Assembly (NCBI GenBank): GCA_964634325.1
Contig: CAZWJF010000008.1
Location: 102,204-166,203 of the forward strand
DNA from: JAJXWB01 sp964634325
GTDB lineage: Bacteria; Pseudomonadota; Alphaproteobacteria; Rhizobiales; Beijerinckiaceae
Length of the DNA: 64,000 bases
Direction: 5' to 3'
The notes beneath the pieces were generated by a model that searched no databases, was not told where the DNA came from, and was given only the letters and a program-made list of their open reading frames with translations. Made by a program: the position numbers and the translations under genes. Shown piece by piece: positions 43,791-51,407 of the stretch; the first letter of the stretch is position 1; each line of letters begins with the position of its first letter.

Positions 43791-45580
43791 GCCGGCGCTC
43801 CCTCGGCATGAGCAGCGCCGTGGCCGCCGAGATAGGCGGCGATGACCTTTTCGTCGCGTCGAACTTCGTCCGGCGTTCCGTGCGCGATGAGCTTGCCGAG
43901 AGCCAGCACGGTCAGCGTGTCGGCCACGGCGAAGACCGCGTCCATGTCGTGCTCGATCAGGATGATCGTGTGATTGCGCTTGAGATCGCGCAAGAGATCT
44001 ATGACGCGGCGGGTCTCCTCCGGTCCCATGCCGGCCAGCGGTTCGTCGAGAATGAGGATCGAACCGCCGCCCGCGATCAGCATGGCGATTTCGAGCTGGC
44101 GCTGCTCGCCGTTCGACATCGCGCCGGCGATAGTTCCGGCGCGATCCGCCAGGCCGACGACGGACAGGGCGTGGGAGACCTTCGCCAGTTCGCTCGCGCG
44201 CAGTTCTCCGTCGGCGAGGCGAAGCGCCGAGGGACGCGCGGCCTGCGCCGCGATGCGCACGTTCTCGGCGACGGTGAAGGATGAAAAAATGTTGGTGCGC
44301 TGGAAGGAACGGCCAATGCCGCGGCGTGCGATCGCGTGCGCGGACCAGCCCGCGACGTTTTCTCCATCCACCAGAATCTGGCCGGCCGAGGGTTTCAGGG
44401 CGCCTGACAGCAGGTTTGTGAATGTCGTCTTGCCCGCGCCGTTCGGTCCGATGATCGCATGCACGAGATCGGGCGCGAATTCGGCGGTGACGCCGTCGAC
44501 AGCGCGCAGACCGCCGAAGCTGCGCGCAAGATCGCGCGTGGCCAGCGTGCGCGCCTTGCGCATCTCGCTCGGCGCGCCGACGTCGGTCGCGGGCGCCTCT
44601 GCGTCCGCCGCGCGCGCCTTGCCGCGCAGGAAGCCGGCGAGTCCATCGGGCGATAACAGCACGGCGACCACCAGCGTCGCGCCTGTGCCGAGCCGCCAGT
44701 GATCGGCGACGAAGGAGCCGACCAGGCTCGCCGTCTTCAACGTCTCCTCGAGCGAGACATAGGCGAGCGCGCCGAGGATCGGCCCGAACAGGGTTCCGGC
44801 GCCGCCGAGCACGGCCATCATGATAGCGAGCCCGGACTGGTGCCACGAGAAGAGATCTGGTGTCACGAAGCCATCGATGCAGGCGAACAGGGCGCCGGCG
44901 AGTCCCGCAAAGGCGCCTGCGACGACGAAGGCGGCGAGCTTGAACTGATACGTGTCGTAGCCCAGCGCCGACAGCCGCGTTTCGTTGGCTTTCAGCCCCT
45001 GGACGATACGCCCGAACGGCGTGCGCGCCAGCGCATACAGCGCCAGGACGGTCGCGACGAGCAGCGCAAGGCAGACGTAATAGAAGGTCTTGCGATCGTC
45101 GAAATCCAGGAGCGTCGTCGCGCCGACGACGAGGTCCGGCTTCACATTGACGTAGGCGCCGTCGGACCCCTTGGCGATGTCCGTGTCGTGGAACAGCGAA
45201 AACATCATCTGCGCGGCGGCGAGCGTCACCATGATGAAGTAGAAGCCGCGCGTCAGGCAGACGAACGCGCCGATAGCCAGCGCCGCAAGCGCGCCCGCCA
45301 GCATGCCTGCGCCGAGCGCGACCAGGGCGTTCGCCGCCGCCGCCTCCGGAGACACGAAATAGACTGCGTAGGCGCCGACGCCGAAAAAGGCGGCGTGTCC
45401 GAAACTCACCAGACCGGCGAGGCCGAGTATGAAATCGAGGCTGACGACGAAGATCGAGAGGATGATCAGGCGCGTCGCGAACTTCAGTCCATAGGCGCCG
45501 ACGAAGGCCGGCAGGACGAGAAACAGCGCGCCCAGCAAGGCGAGCACGACCAATGCGCGCGCGGAGGGCGCTTTCAGCAC
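43787..45580 (-). CDS. Fused ABC importer permease-ATPase (LivM-LivG)
   Basis: 597 residues, GTG start after GGGAGG. Residues 1-325 are the LivM permease with about 10 spans (LDFILGLAGLVSFGHAAFFG; GGAGTLFGPILGALAYVSLE). Residues 345-590 are the LivG ATPase with Walker A GPNGAGKTT, signature MSNGEQRQLEI (SNGEQ instead of LSGGEQ) and Walker B ILILDEPLAG. A charged linker (GKARAADAEAPATDVG) joins them. It is one continuous frame starting 1 bp after livH, so it is not a sequencing join. Confidence 0.93.
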   Translation of the reverse strand: MLKAPSARALVVLALLGALFLVLPAFVGAYGLKFATRLIILSIFVVSLDFILGLAGLVSFGHAAFFGVGAYAVYFVSPEAAAANALVALGAGMLAGALAALAIGAFVCLTRGFYFIMVTLAAAQMMFSLFHDTDIAKGSDGAYVNVKPDLVVGATTLLDFDDRKTFYYVCLALLVATVLALYALARTPFGRIVQGLKANETRLSALGYDTYQFKLAAFVVAGAFAGLAGALFACIDGFVTPDLFSWHQSGLAIMMAVLGGAGTLFGPILGALAYVSLEETLKTASLVGSFVADHWRLGTGATLVVAVLLSPDGLAGFLRGKARAADAEAPATDVGAPSEMRKARTLATRDLARSFGGLRAVDGVTAEFAPDLVHAIIGPNGAGKTTFTNLLSGALKPSAGQILVDGENVAGWSAHAIARRGIGRSFQRTNIFSSFTVAENVRIAAQAARPSALRLADGELRASELAKVSHALSVVGLADRAGTIAGAMSNGEQRQLEIAMLIAGGGSILILDEPLAGMGPEETRRVIDLLRDLKRNHTIILIEHDMDAVFAVADTLTVLALGKLIAHGTPDEVRRDEKVIAAYLGGHGAAHAEGAPA

Positions 45581-45581
45581 G

Positions 45582-46442
45582 TCACGACCTCCCGAACAGG
45601 CCGTTGGGCCGCAGCACGAGCACCAGCGCCATCAAGGCGTAGATCAGCACGCTCGAGAATTTGGGCACGAACACCTTGCCGAAGGCGTCGGCGAGCCCGA
45701 TCAGCAGCGAGCCGAGGAAGGCGCCGCGGATCGAACCGATGCCGCCGATGACGACGACGACGAAGGAGATAATCAGCACCCGCTCGCCGATCCCGGGATA
45801 GGCGCTTTCGACCGGCGCGGCGAGCATGCCCGCCGCGGCCGCCAGAGCCGCGCCGGCGGCGAAGACCATGCGAAACAGGATTCGCGAATCGAAGCCCAGC
45901 GCCTCGACCATTTCCGGATTGGATTCAGCGGCGCGGATCAGTCGGCCGACCCGCGTCTTCTGGATGATGAACATCATGCCGAGCGCAAGCGCGACGCAGA
46001 TCGCCATCAGCGCGATGCGATAGACGGAATAGCCGAGTTCCGGCGTCAACGAGATCGACGACGACAGGTAGGACGGCGTCGGGATCGACTTCGGATAATT
46101 GCCCCAGATCGTCTGCTGCGCTTCGTTGAAGACGAGAATCAGCGCGAAGGTGAGCAGCACCTGCTGAAGATGATCGCGCTTGTAGAGGTGGCGTACGAAC
46201 AGCCACTCGATCGCCATGCCCAGCAGGAAAGCGAGCGGAATGCCGGCGGCGAGCGCGATGAAGATGTCGCCGAAATAGCCGGTCAGGGACAGCGCCATAT
46301 AGGCGCCGATCATGTAGAACGACCCGTGCGCGAGATTGATCACGCCGAGGATGCCGAAGACGAGCGTCAACCCGCTCGCCGCAAGGAACAGCAGGAGCCC
46401 GTACTGAAGCCCGTTCAGGATCTGGATGAGAATGAGGCTCAT
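45582..46442 (-). CDS. livH: Branched-chain-type ABC importer permease (LivH-like)
   Basis: 286 residues with eight predicted spans; signature segments NGLQYGLLLFLAASGLTLVF, GVINLAHGSFYMIGAY and the cytoplasmic coupling loop VEALGFDSRILFRMVF. The ATG at 46442 gives the canonical N-terminus; no clear ribosome site precedes it, and the longer open frame would translate repeat B. Poor initiation plus the preceding hairpin repeat suggest lower expression than LivK. Confidence 0.93.
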   Translation of the reverse strand: MSLILIQILNGLQYGLLLFLAASGLTLVFGILGVINLAHGSFYMIGAYMALSLTGYFGDIFIALAAGIPLAFLLGMAIEWLFVRHLYKRDHLQQVLLTFALILVFNEAQQTIWGNYPKSIPTPSYLSSSISLTPELGYSVYRIALMAICVALALGMMFIIQKTRVGRLIRAAESNPEMVEALGFDSRILFRMVFAAGAALAAAAGMLAAPVESAYPGIGERVLIISFVVVVIGGIGSIRGAFLGSLLIGLADAFGKVFVPKFSSVLIYALMALVLVLRPNGLFGRS

Positions 46443-46476
46443 GAGTCCGGTCGCAGCGCGCGCCTGTCGGGCGCCC

Positions 46477-46599
46477 TCATTGCGAGCGAAGCGAAGCAAG
46501 CCACCCACCAGGATTTGGCGGATAAGGAGATGGATTGCTTCGTCGCACATTCCGAAGTCGGATAGATCCGGCTTCGCAGAATGCTTCTCGCAATGACGG
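46477..46599. repeat. Dispersed hairpin repeat, copy B (livK-livH junction)
   Basis: About 123 bp, bounded by TCATTGCGAG and CTCGCAATGACGG. It contains CGAAGTCGGAT-AG-ATCCGGCTTCG (46553-46576, one pair changed) and the GAAGCAAGCC/ATGGATTGCTTCG segment. Relative to transcription it has the same orientation as copy A. Confidence 0.9.
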
Positions 46600-46625
46600 C
46601 GTTAGCGAATGAAAGTTCGGCGGCG

Positions 46626-47810
46626 TCACGCCATCTTGCAGCCGGTGGTCTCGTCGGCGAGCATTTCCGCGGCCACGCCGAGATACTTGTTCACGCCGCC
46701 GCGCAGCTCTCGCAGGTAGAAGTTCTGAATCGGATTGTGCGAGGTTCCGAGTTTGAACGGCCCGCGGGGGCTCTTGAATTCGGCTTTCGCCATGGCGGCG
46801 AACATTTCGTTTCGCTTCTTGACGTCGCCGCCTGCCGCTTCGAGACCGATGCGCAGAAGCTGCATTGAATCCCAGCCCTGGACCGCGTAGACGTCCGGCG
46901 CCTTCTTGAAGGCTTCCGTATAGTCGGCGATGAATTTCTTGTTCTCGGGATTGCCGAGCGAATCGACGTAGTGGAGCGCGGTCTTCACGCCATCGCCCGC
47001 AGCGCCCGCGGCCTGTTCCACGCCGTCGGTGAGGAAGCCCGGCCCCCAGAGCGAGATATTGTCGTTGAGCTTGGCCGCGGCGTAGTCCTTCATGAACTTG
47101 AGAGCGCCGCCGCCCGCGAAGAACGCGTAGACGGCGTCGGGCTTCAGCGAGGCGACTTCCGCAAGGATCGACTGGAACTCGACGTCGGGGAAGGGCAGCG
47201 TAATGTCCTTGAGAACCTGACCGCCGCCTGCGACGAAGGACTTCTTGAATCCGGCGACCGATTCCTCGCCCGCCGCATATTTCCATGTGACGGTCACGGC
47301 CTTCTTCACGCCGGCCTTCAGCATGGCCATGCCGGTCGCGTCGCCGACCTGCGCGTTGCCGAACGACGTGCGGAAAATGTTCGGCGCACACATCGCGCGC
47401 GTGATCGCTTCGGCGCCGGCGTTCGGCACGAGCGTCGGCAGGCCTTCTTCCTTGGCGATTTTCGCCATGGCCATGGCGACGCCCGAATGCACGGTGCCGG
47501 CGAGCACGTCGACCTTCTCGCCCGAGACGAGCTTGGTGGTGTTTTCCGTGGCCTTCGGCGGCGCCGATTCGTCGTCCACTTTCACGAAGACGATCTCGCG
47601 GCCGGCGAGTTTGCCGCCCTGCTGCTTCACGTAGAGCTGCATGGCGTTGGTGATCGCTTCGCCGAGCGCCGCGTAGGTGCCGGAATACGGCAGGAGCAAG
47701 CCGACCCTGATCGCCGATCCCTGCGCCCACGACGGACGGATGAACGGCGCTGCGATTGTCGATGCGCCTGTCGCGCCTGCGAGCGTGAGTATGCGGCGTC
47801 TGTCGATCAT
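46626..47810 (-). CDS. livK: ABC importer periplasmic substrate-binding protein (LivK-like)
   Basis: 394 residues with a strong GGGGAGGG site. The N-terminus MIDRRRILTLAGATGASTIA has a twin-arginine-like RRRILTL motif followed by a hydrophobic stretch and an AQG cleavage site. The mature protein has the type I binding fold (IRVGLLLPYSGTYAALGEAI; ALKFMKDYAAAKLNDNIS; DVYAVQGWDSMQLLRIGLE). Such proteins next to box genes bind benzoate or related acids; this is inferred. It is 71 bp downstream of boxR. Confidence 0.93.
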   Translation of the reverse strand: MIDRRRILTLAGATGASTIAAPFIRPSWAQGSAIRVGLLLPYSGTYAALGEAITNAMQLYVKQQGGKLAGREIVFVKVDDESAPPKATENTTKLVSGEKVDVLAGTVHSGVAMAMAKIAKEEGLPTLVPNAGAEAITRAMCAPNIFRTSFGNAQVGDATGMAMLKAGVKKAVTVTWKYAAGEESVAGFKKSFVAGGGQVLKDITLPFPDVEFQSILAEVASLKPDAVYAFFAGGGALKFMKDYAAAKLNDNISLWGPGFLTDGVEQAAGAAGDGVKTALHYVDSLGNPENKKFIADYTEAFKKAPDVYAVQGWDSMQLLRIGLEAAGGDVKKRNEMFAAMAKAEFKSPRGPFKLGTSHNPIQNFYLRELRGGVNKYLGVAAEMLADETTGCKMA

Positions 47811-47881
47811 GCTTCCCTCCCCTCGGCCTTTGCGGCCCATTGACGAAACCGTGGCGCTCCCTCGCCCCGGCTTTCCGCGCT

Positions 47882-48889
47882 TCAGGCGCGGTTGCGGGAC
47901 TGCCACGGGCAGCCCGAAACGCAGTAAGACTGTATCATGCGCATCAACGCCGCCAGACTTTGGTCAAGCGTCGCGTTGCTTGTGTCGAGCACGGTGCGGG
48001 CGCGCGCGTAGGACGGCTCCCGGCTCTGCAGGATGGTGATGAGCTCGGCCATCGCCGCCTTGTCGGCGCCCATCGGCCTCAGGTCGCCCTGCTTTCGGAC
48101 GCGGCTCATATGCTCGGCCGGACTGGTCTTCACCCAGATCGTGAAAAAGCTCGCCAGCAACCGCTCGAAGGTCACCGGCTCCGACACGATCCCGCCGCCC
48201 GTCGCCAGAATGATCGGGCCCGGCTGCGCGATGATCCGTTCGAGGGCGGCTTCCTCATAACGGCGGTAGCCGTCCTGCCCGTACAGCGAGAAGACTTCGC
48301 TGACCGAGAAGCCGGCTTCGTTCTCGATTTCCTTGTTGAGTTCGACGAAGCGCCATCCGAGCCGCTCGGCCGCCATGCGCCCGAGCGTCGACTTGCCCGC
48401 GCCGCGCAGGCCGATCAGCGCGACGCGGTCCACCGCGATCCGCGCATCGATTGGGGATCGTTCGATCGACTGGCCGCCCAGCACCGCCTTCACGTCCTGG
48501 ATCATCGCCGGCGTCGCCTTGCGCAGGAGGTCGCGGATCAGCGTCCAGTCCGGTGGAAGCCGGGAGGGGTCGGCGACCAGATCCTCCAGCGGCGCGCCGG
48601 TCGCCTCCGCCACGCGTCGCAGCAGGACGATGGAGACGTTGCCCTGCCCGCTTTCGAGCTGCGCGATATATCGCTCGGAGACGCCCGAGGCCTGCGCCAG
48701 CACCTTGCGCGACATGCCGCGCATCGCCCGGATCGAGCGCACGCGCTGGCCCAGTTCGATCAGATAGGCTTCCGCGTCGTCGTCCCGATTGCGCGCGGCC
48801 CGCACCCGCGCGCCGGCTCCGCCCGCGCCGGATTCGGCAGGCGTCTCGTGGCTCGGGCTAAGATCGGCAGGCTCGAGATGATCGCTCAT
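47882..48889 (-). CDS. boxR: BoxR/BzdR-type benzoyl-CoA-responsive regulator
   Basis: 335 residues. An XRE helix-turn-helix (MSRKVLAQASGVSERYIAQL, near residues 59-80) is fused through a linker to a shikimate-kinase-like domain with P-loop ALIGLRGAGKSTLGRMAAER and ATGGGIV. This architecture is specific to BzdR/BoxR regulators, which sense benzoyl-CoA through the kinase-like domain and repress box or bzd promoters. It is divergent from the benzoate-CoA ligase and upstream of livK. A TGCA-repeat operator is found before boxC. Confidence 0.95.
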   Translation of the reverse strand: MSDHLEPADLSPSHETPAESGAGGAGARVRAARNRDDDAEAYLIELGQRVRSIRAMRGMSRKVLAQASGVSERYIAQLESGQGNVSIVLLRRVAEATGAPLEDLVADPSRLPPDWTLIRDLLRKATPAMIQDVKAVLGGQSIERSPIDARIAVDRVALIGLRGAGKSTLGRMAAERLGWRFVELNKEIENEAGFSVSEVFSLYGQDGYRRYEEAALERIIAQPGPIILATGGGIVSEPVTFERLLASFFTIWVKTSPAEHMSRVRKQGDLRPMGADKAAMAELITILQSREPSYARARTVLDTSNATLDQSLAALMRMIQSYCVSGCPWQSRNRA

Positions 48890-48910
48890 AGGGCCTCAGG
48901 GTTATGAAAA

Positions 48911-48954
48911 ATACTACAAACGACCTTGACTCCTTTCAAGCCAAAAGCGACAAG
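48911..48954. promoter_or_regulatory. Overlapping divergent promoters of boxR and the benzoate-CoA ligase gene
   Basis: Minus strand (boxR): TTGAAA (48934-48939), 17-bp spacer, TAGTAT (48911-48916). Plus strand (ligase): TTGACT (48926-48931) with a weak GACAAG at 17-bp spacing. The inverted repeat CTTGA-N6-TCAAG (48925-48940) covers both -35 elements. No TGCA repeat occurs here. Confidence 0.45.
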
Positions 48955-48995
48955 TTCGGAAATATATTTCAGAACCCGAGGGAGGAAGGGTCGCC

Positions 48996-50531
48996 ATGCC
49001 GCGCTATAATGCGTGTGAGGACTTGCTCGACCGAAACATTGCGGCCGGGCGCAGCGACAAGCTCGCTTTCATCGACCCGTCGCGCAGCCTGACCTATGGG
49101 CAGCTTGCCGTCGAAACGCGGAAATTCGCGAACCTTCTCAAAGGCCTGGGTGTGCGCCGCGAGCAACGAATCGCTCTCGTCCTGCTCGATACCGTCGAAT
49201 ATCCGACGGCTTTTCTGGGTGCGATCCGCGCCGGGATCGTGCCCGTTTGCCTCAACACCCTGCTGACCAGCGAGCAATACGCCTACATGCTGGCGGACTC
49301 GCGCTCGACGGTTCTCTTCGTGTCGCCCGCCCTGCTGCCTGTGTTGCGCCCGGCGCTCGCCAAGGCGCCCGACCTCGCCCATGTGGTGGTGGTCGGCGCC
49401 GGCGCGGAGGGCGCGGAGCTGGATTTCCGGGCGCTGATGGCCAGGGCGTCCGACGAATTCGCGCCGGTCGACACGCATCCCGACGAAATCGCCTTCTGGC
49501 TCTATTCCTCGGGCTCGACAGGCGCGCCGAAGGGCACGATGCACGTCCACACAAGCCTGATGGACACTGCGCGACTGTTCGCTCAGGGCGTGGTCGGCAT
49601 GAAGACCGACGACGTCGTCCATTCGGCAGCGAAGCTGTTCTTCGCGTACGGCCTCGGCAATTCGCTGTCCTTCCCGATGTCGGTCGGAGCGACGGTCGCG
49701 CTCAACCCCGAGCGGCCGACGCCGGCGACCGTGTTCGCCATGCTGGAGAAACACCGGCCGACGATCTTCTGCGGCGTGCCGACGCTGTTTGCGGCCATGC
49801 TGCACGATCCCGCCTATGCGCAGCACGGCGGATCGCCGCGCCTGCGGCTGTCGACTTCGGCCGGCGAGGCGCTGCCCGAACACATCGGCAGGGGATGGAA
49901 GGCGCGGTTCGGCACCGACATTGTCGACGGCGTCGGCTCGACCGAAATGCTGCACATCTTCCTGTCGAACCACCCCGACGACCTCGTCTACGGAACATCC
50001 GGCAAGCCGGTGCCCGGCTATGATGCGCGGCTGGTCGACGAAAACGGCGTCGAGGTCGCAGACGGCGACGTCGGCGAGCTGTATATCCGCGGTTCGACGG
50101 CGGCGAACGGCTACTGGAACCAGCGCGAAAAAAGCCGCGCCACCTTTCAGGGCGAATGGACGCGCACCGGGGACAAATACACGCGCGACGCCGATGGCCG
50201 GTACACCTACTGCGGCCGCGCCGACGACATGTTCAAGGTGTCGGGCATCTGGGTTTCGCCCTTCGAGGTCGAAGGCGCGCTCGCCAGCCATCCCGCTGTC
50301 CTCGAAGCCGCGGTCGTGCCGCACGCGGACGAAGAAGGTCTGCTCAAGCCGAAGGCCTTCGTCGTTCTCAAGCCCGGCGTTTCGGCGGATGGGCTCGAGG
50401 CCTCGCTGAAAGACCACGTAAAGGCGTCGGTCGGCGCGTGGAAATATCCGCGCTGGGTGGAGGTGCGCGAGAGCCTGCCCAAGACCGCGACGGGCAAGAT
50501 CCAGCGGTTCAAGCTCAGGGACGAGGCGTGA
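48996..50531 (+). CDS. Benzoate-CoA ligase
   Basis: 511 residues; ATP + benzoate + CoA to benzoyl-CoA. Adenylate-forming motifs: P-loop YSSGSTGAPKGTMHVH, A5-like GVGSTEMLHIF, the TGD hinge segment GDKYTRDADGRYTYCGRADD and the catalytic Lys in KTATGKIQRFKL. The close match to aerobic benzoate-CoA ligases (FFAYGLGNSLSFPMSVGA) and its box neighbours support benzoate as substrate. The ATG follows GGGAGGAAGG. The stop overlaps the hydrolase start (GTGA). Confidence 0.95.
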   Translation: MPRYNACEDLLDRNIAAGRSDKLAFIDPSRSLTYGQLAVETRKFANLLKGLGVRREQRIALVLLDTVEYPTAFLGAIRAGIVPVCLNTLLTSEQYAYMLADSRSTVLFVSPALLPVLRPALAKAPDLAHVVVVGAGAEGAELDFRALMARASDEFAPVDTHPDEIAFWLYSSGSTGAPKGTMHVHTSLMDTARLFAQGVVGMKTDDVVHSAAKLFFAYGLGNSLSFPMSVGATVALNPERPTPATVFAMLEKHRPTIFCGVPTLFAAMLHDPAYAQHGGSPRLRLSTSAGEALPEHIGRGWKARFGTDIVDGVGSTEMLHIFLSNHPDDLVYGTSGKPVPGYDARLVDENGVEVADGDVGELYIRGSTAANGYWNQREKSRATFQGEWTRTGDKYTRDADGRYTYCGRADDMFKVSGIWVSPFEVEGALASHPAVLEAAVVPHADEEGLLKPKAFVVLKPGVSADGLEASLKDHVKASVGAWKYPRWVEVRESLPKTATGKIQRFKLRDEA

Positions 50532-51322
50532 CGATCGTTTCGTCGCCGCGCGATCTGGAAATCGATTCCGTCAAACTGGAAGGCCGGTGGTGGGGGCCGC
50601 CGCCGGACGAGGCGCCGACGCTCGTCATGTTGCACGAAGGTCTCGGCTGCGTCGGCCTCTGGGGCGATTTTCCCGCCAGGGTCGCGGCGGCGACCGGCTG
50701 CGGCGTCTTCGCCTATTCGCGCGCGGGATACGGAAAATCCGATCCTGTCGCCTTGCCGCGCGCACTCTCCTATATGCACGACGAAGCGCGCGAGACATTG
50801 CCGAGAATTCTCGACGCCATCGGCTTCCGACGCGGCGCGCTGGTTGGCCACTCGGATGGCGCATCCATCGCGCTGATCCACGCCGGCGCGGTCGCCGACC
50901 CGCGCGTGCAGGCGGTCTCGCTCATGGCGCCGCACGTGATTTGCGAGGATCCGTCGGTCGCCTCGATCGCGGAGGCCAGGCGCGCCTATGAAGAGGGCGA
51001 CCTCAAGCGCAAGCTCGCCCGCTGGCACGACCATGTCGATTGCGCCTTCTACGGCTGGAACGGCGCCTGGCTCGATCCGGGGTTTCGCTCGTGGGATCTG
51101 AGAGGATTTCTGCCGAACATCCATGTTCCCGCGCAGATCATCCAGGGCGAGGCGGATCAGTACGGCACGATTGCGCAGGTCCGGGCGATCGAGGCCGGCT
51201 GCGCGGGGATCGTCGAAACCGTGATGCTGCCGGGCGTCGGCCACTCGCCCTATCGCGAGGCGTCGGATGCGACGCTCGCCGTCCTCGCGAGTTTTCTCGC
51301 CCGAAGCCTCCATCAAATGTGA
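50528..51322 (+). CDS. Alpha/beta hydrolase of the box operon
   Basis: 264 residues, GTG start coupled to the ligase. The nucleophile elbow is GHSDGASIALIH (Ser), the oxyanion region MLHEGLGCVGLWGDF, and the catalytic His lies in LPGVGHSPYRE with an acid in GEADQYG. Hydrolases recur beside benzoyl-CoA epoxidation genes; possible roles are thioester or lactone hydrolysis (for instance releasing trapped benzoyl-CoA). The role is not established. Confidence 0.85.
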   Translation: MTIVSSPRDLEIDSVKLEGRWWGPPPDEAPTLVMLHEGLGCVGLWGDFPARVAAATGCGVFAYSRAGYGKSDPVALPRALSYMHDEARETLPRILDAIGFRRGALVGHSDGASIALIHAGAVADPRVQAVSLMAPHVICEDPSVASIAEARRAYEEGDLKRKLARWHDHVDCAFYGWNGAWLDPGFRSWDLRGFLPNIHVPAQIIQGEADQYGTIAQVRAIEAGCAGIVETVMLPGVGHSPYREASDATLAVLASFLARSLHQM

Positions 51323-51342
51323 AAAATAGCGCGCGCTGGCGC

Positions 51343-51373
51343 TGGACAATGCACAATAATGCATTATAGTGCC
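51343..51373 (+). promoter_or_regulatory. boxC promoter with TGCA-N6-TGCA operator (BoxR site)
   Basis: -35-like TGGACA (51343-51348), 16-bp spacer, -10 TATAGT (51365-51370). TGCA words at 51350 and 51360 and a TGCC at 51370 are spaced by exactly six bases, filling the core promoter. Direct TGCA repeats are the recognition pattern reported for BzdR/BoxR. Confidence 0.75.
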
Positions 51374-51407
51374 GGCAACTCAATGAACAATTTTGCAGGG
51401 AGGCATC

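Noticed and set aside
43787..45580. Apparent LivM-LivG fusion as a sequencing error
   Set aside because: Both domains are complete in one uninterrupted frame with a normal linker, and such fusions are known in this transporter family.
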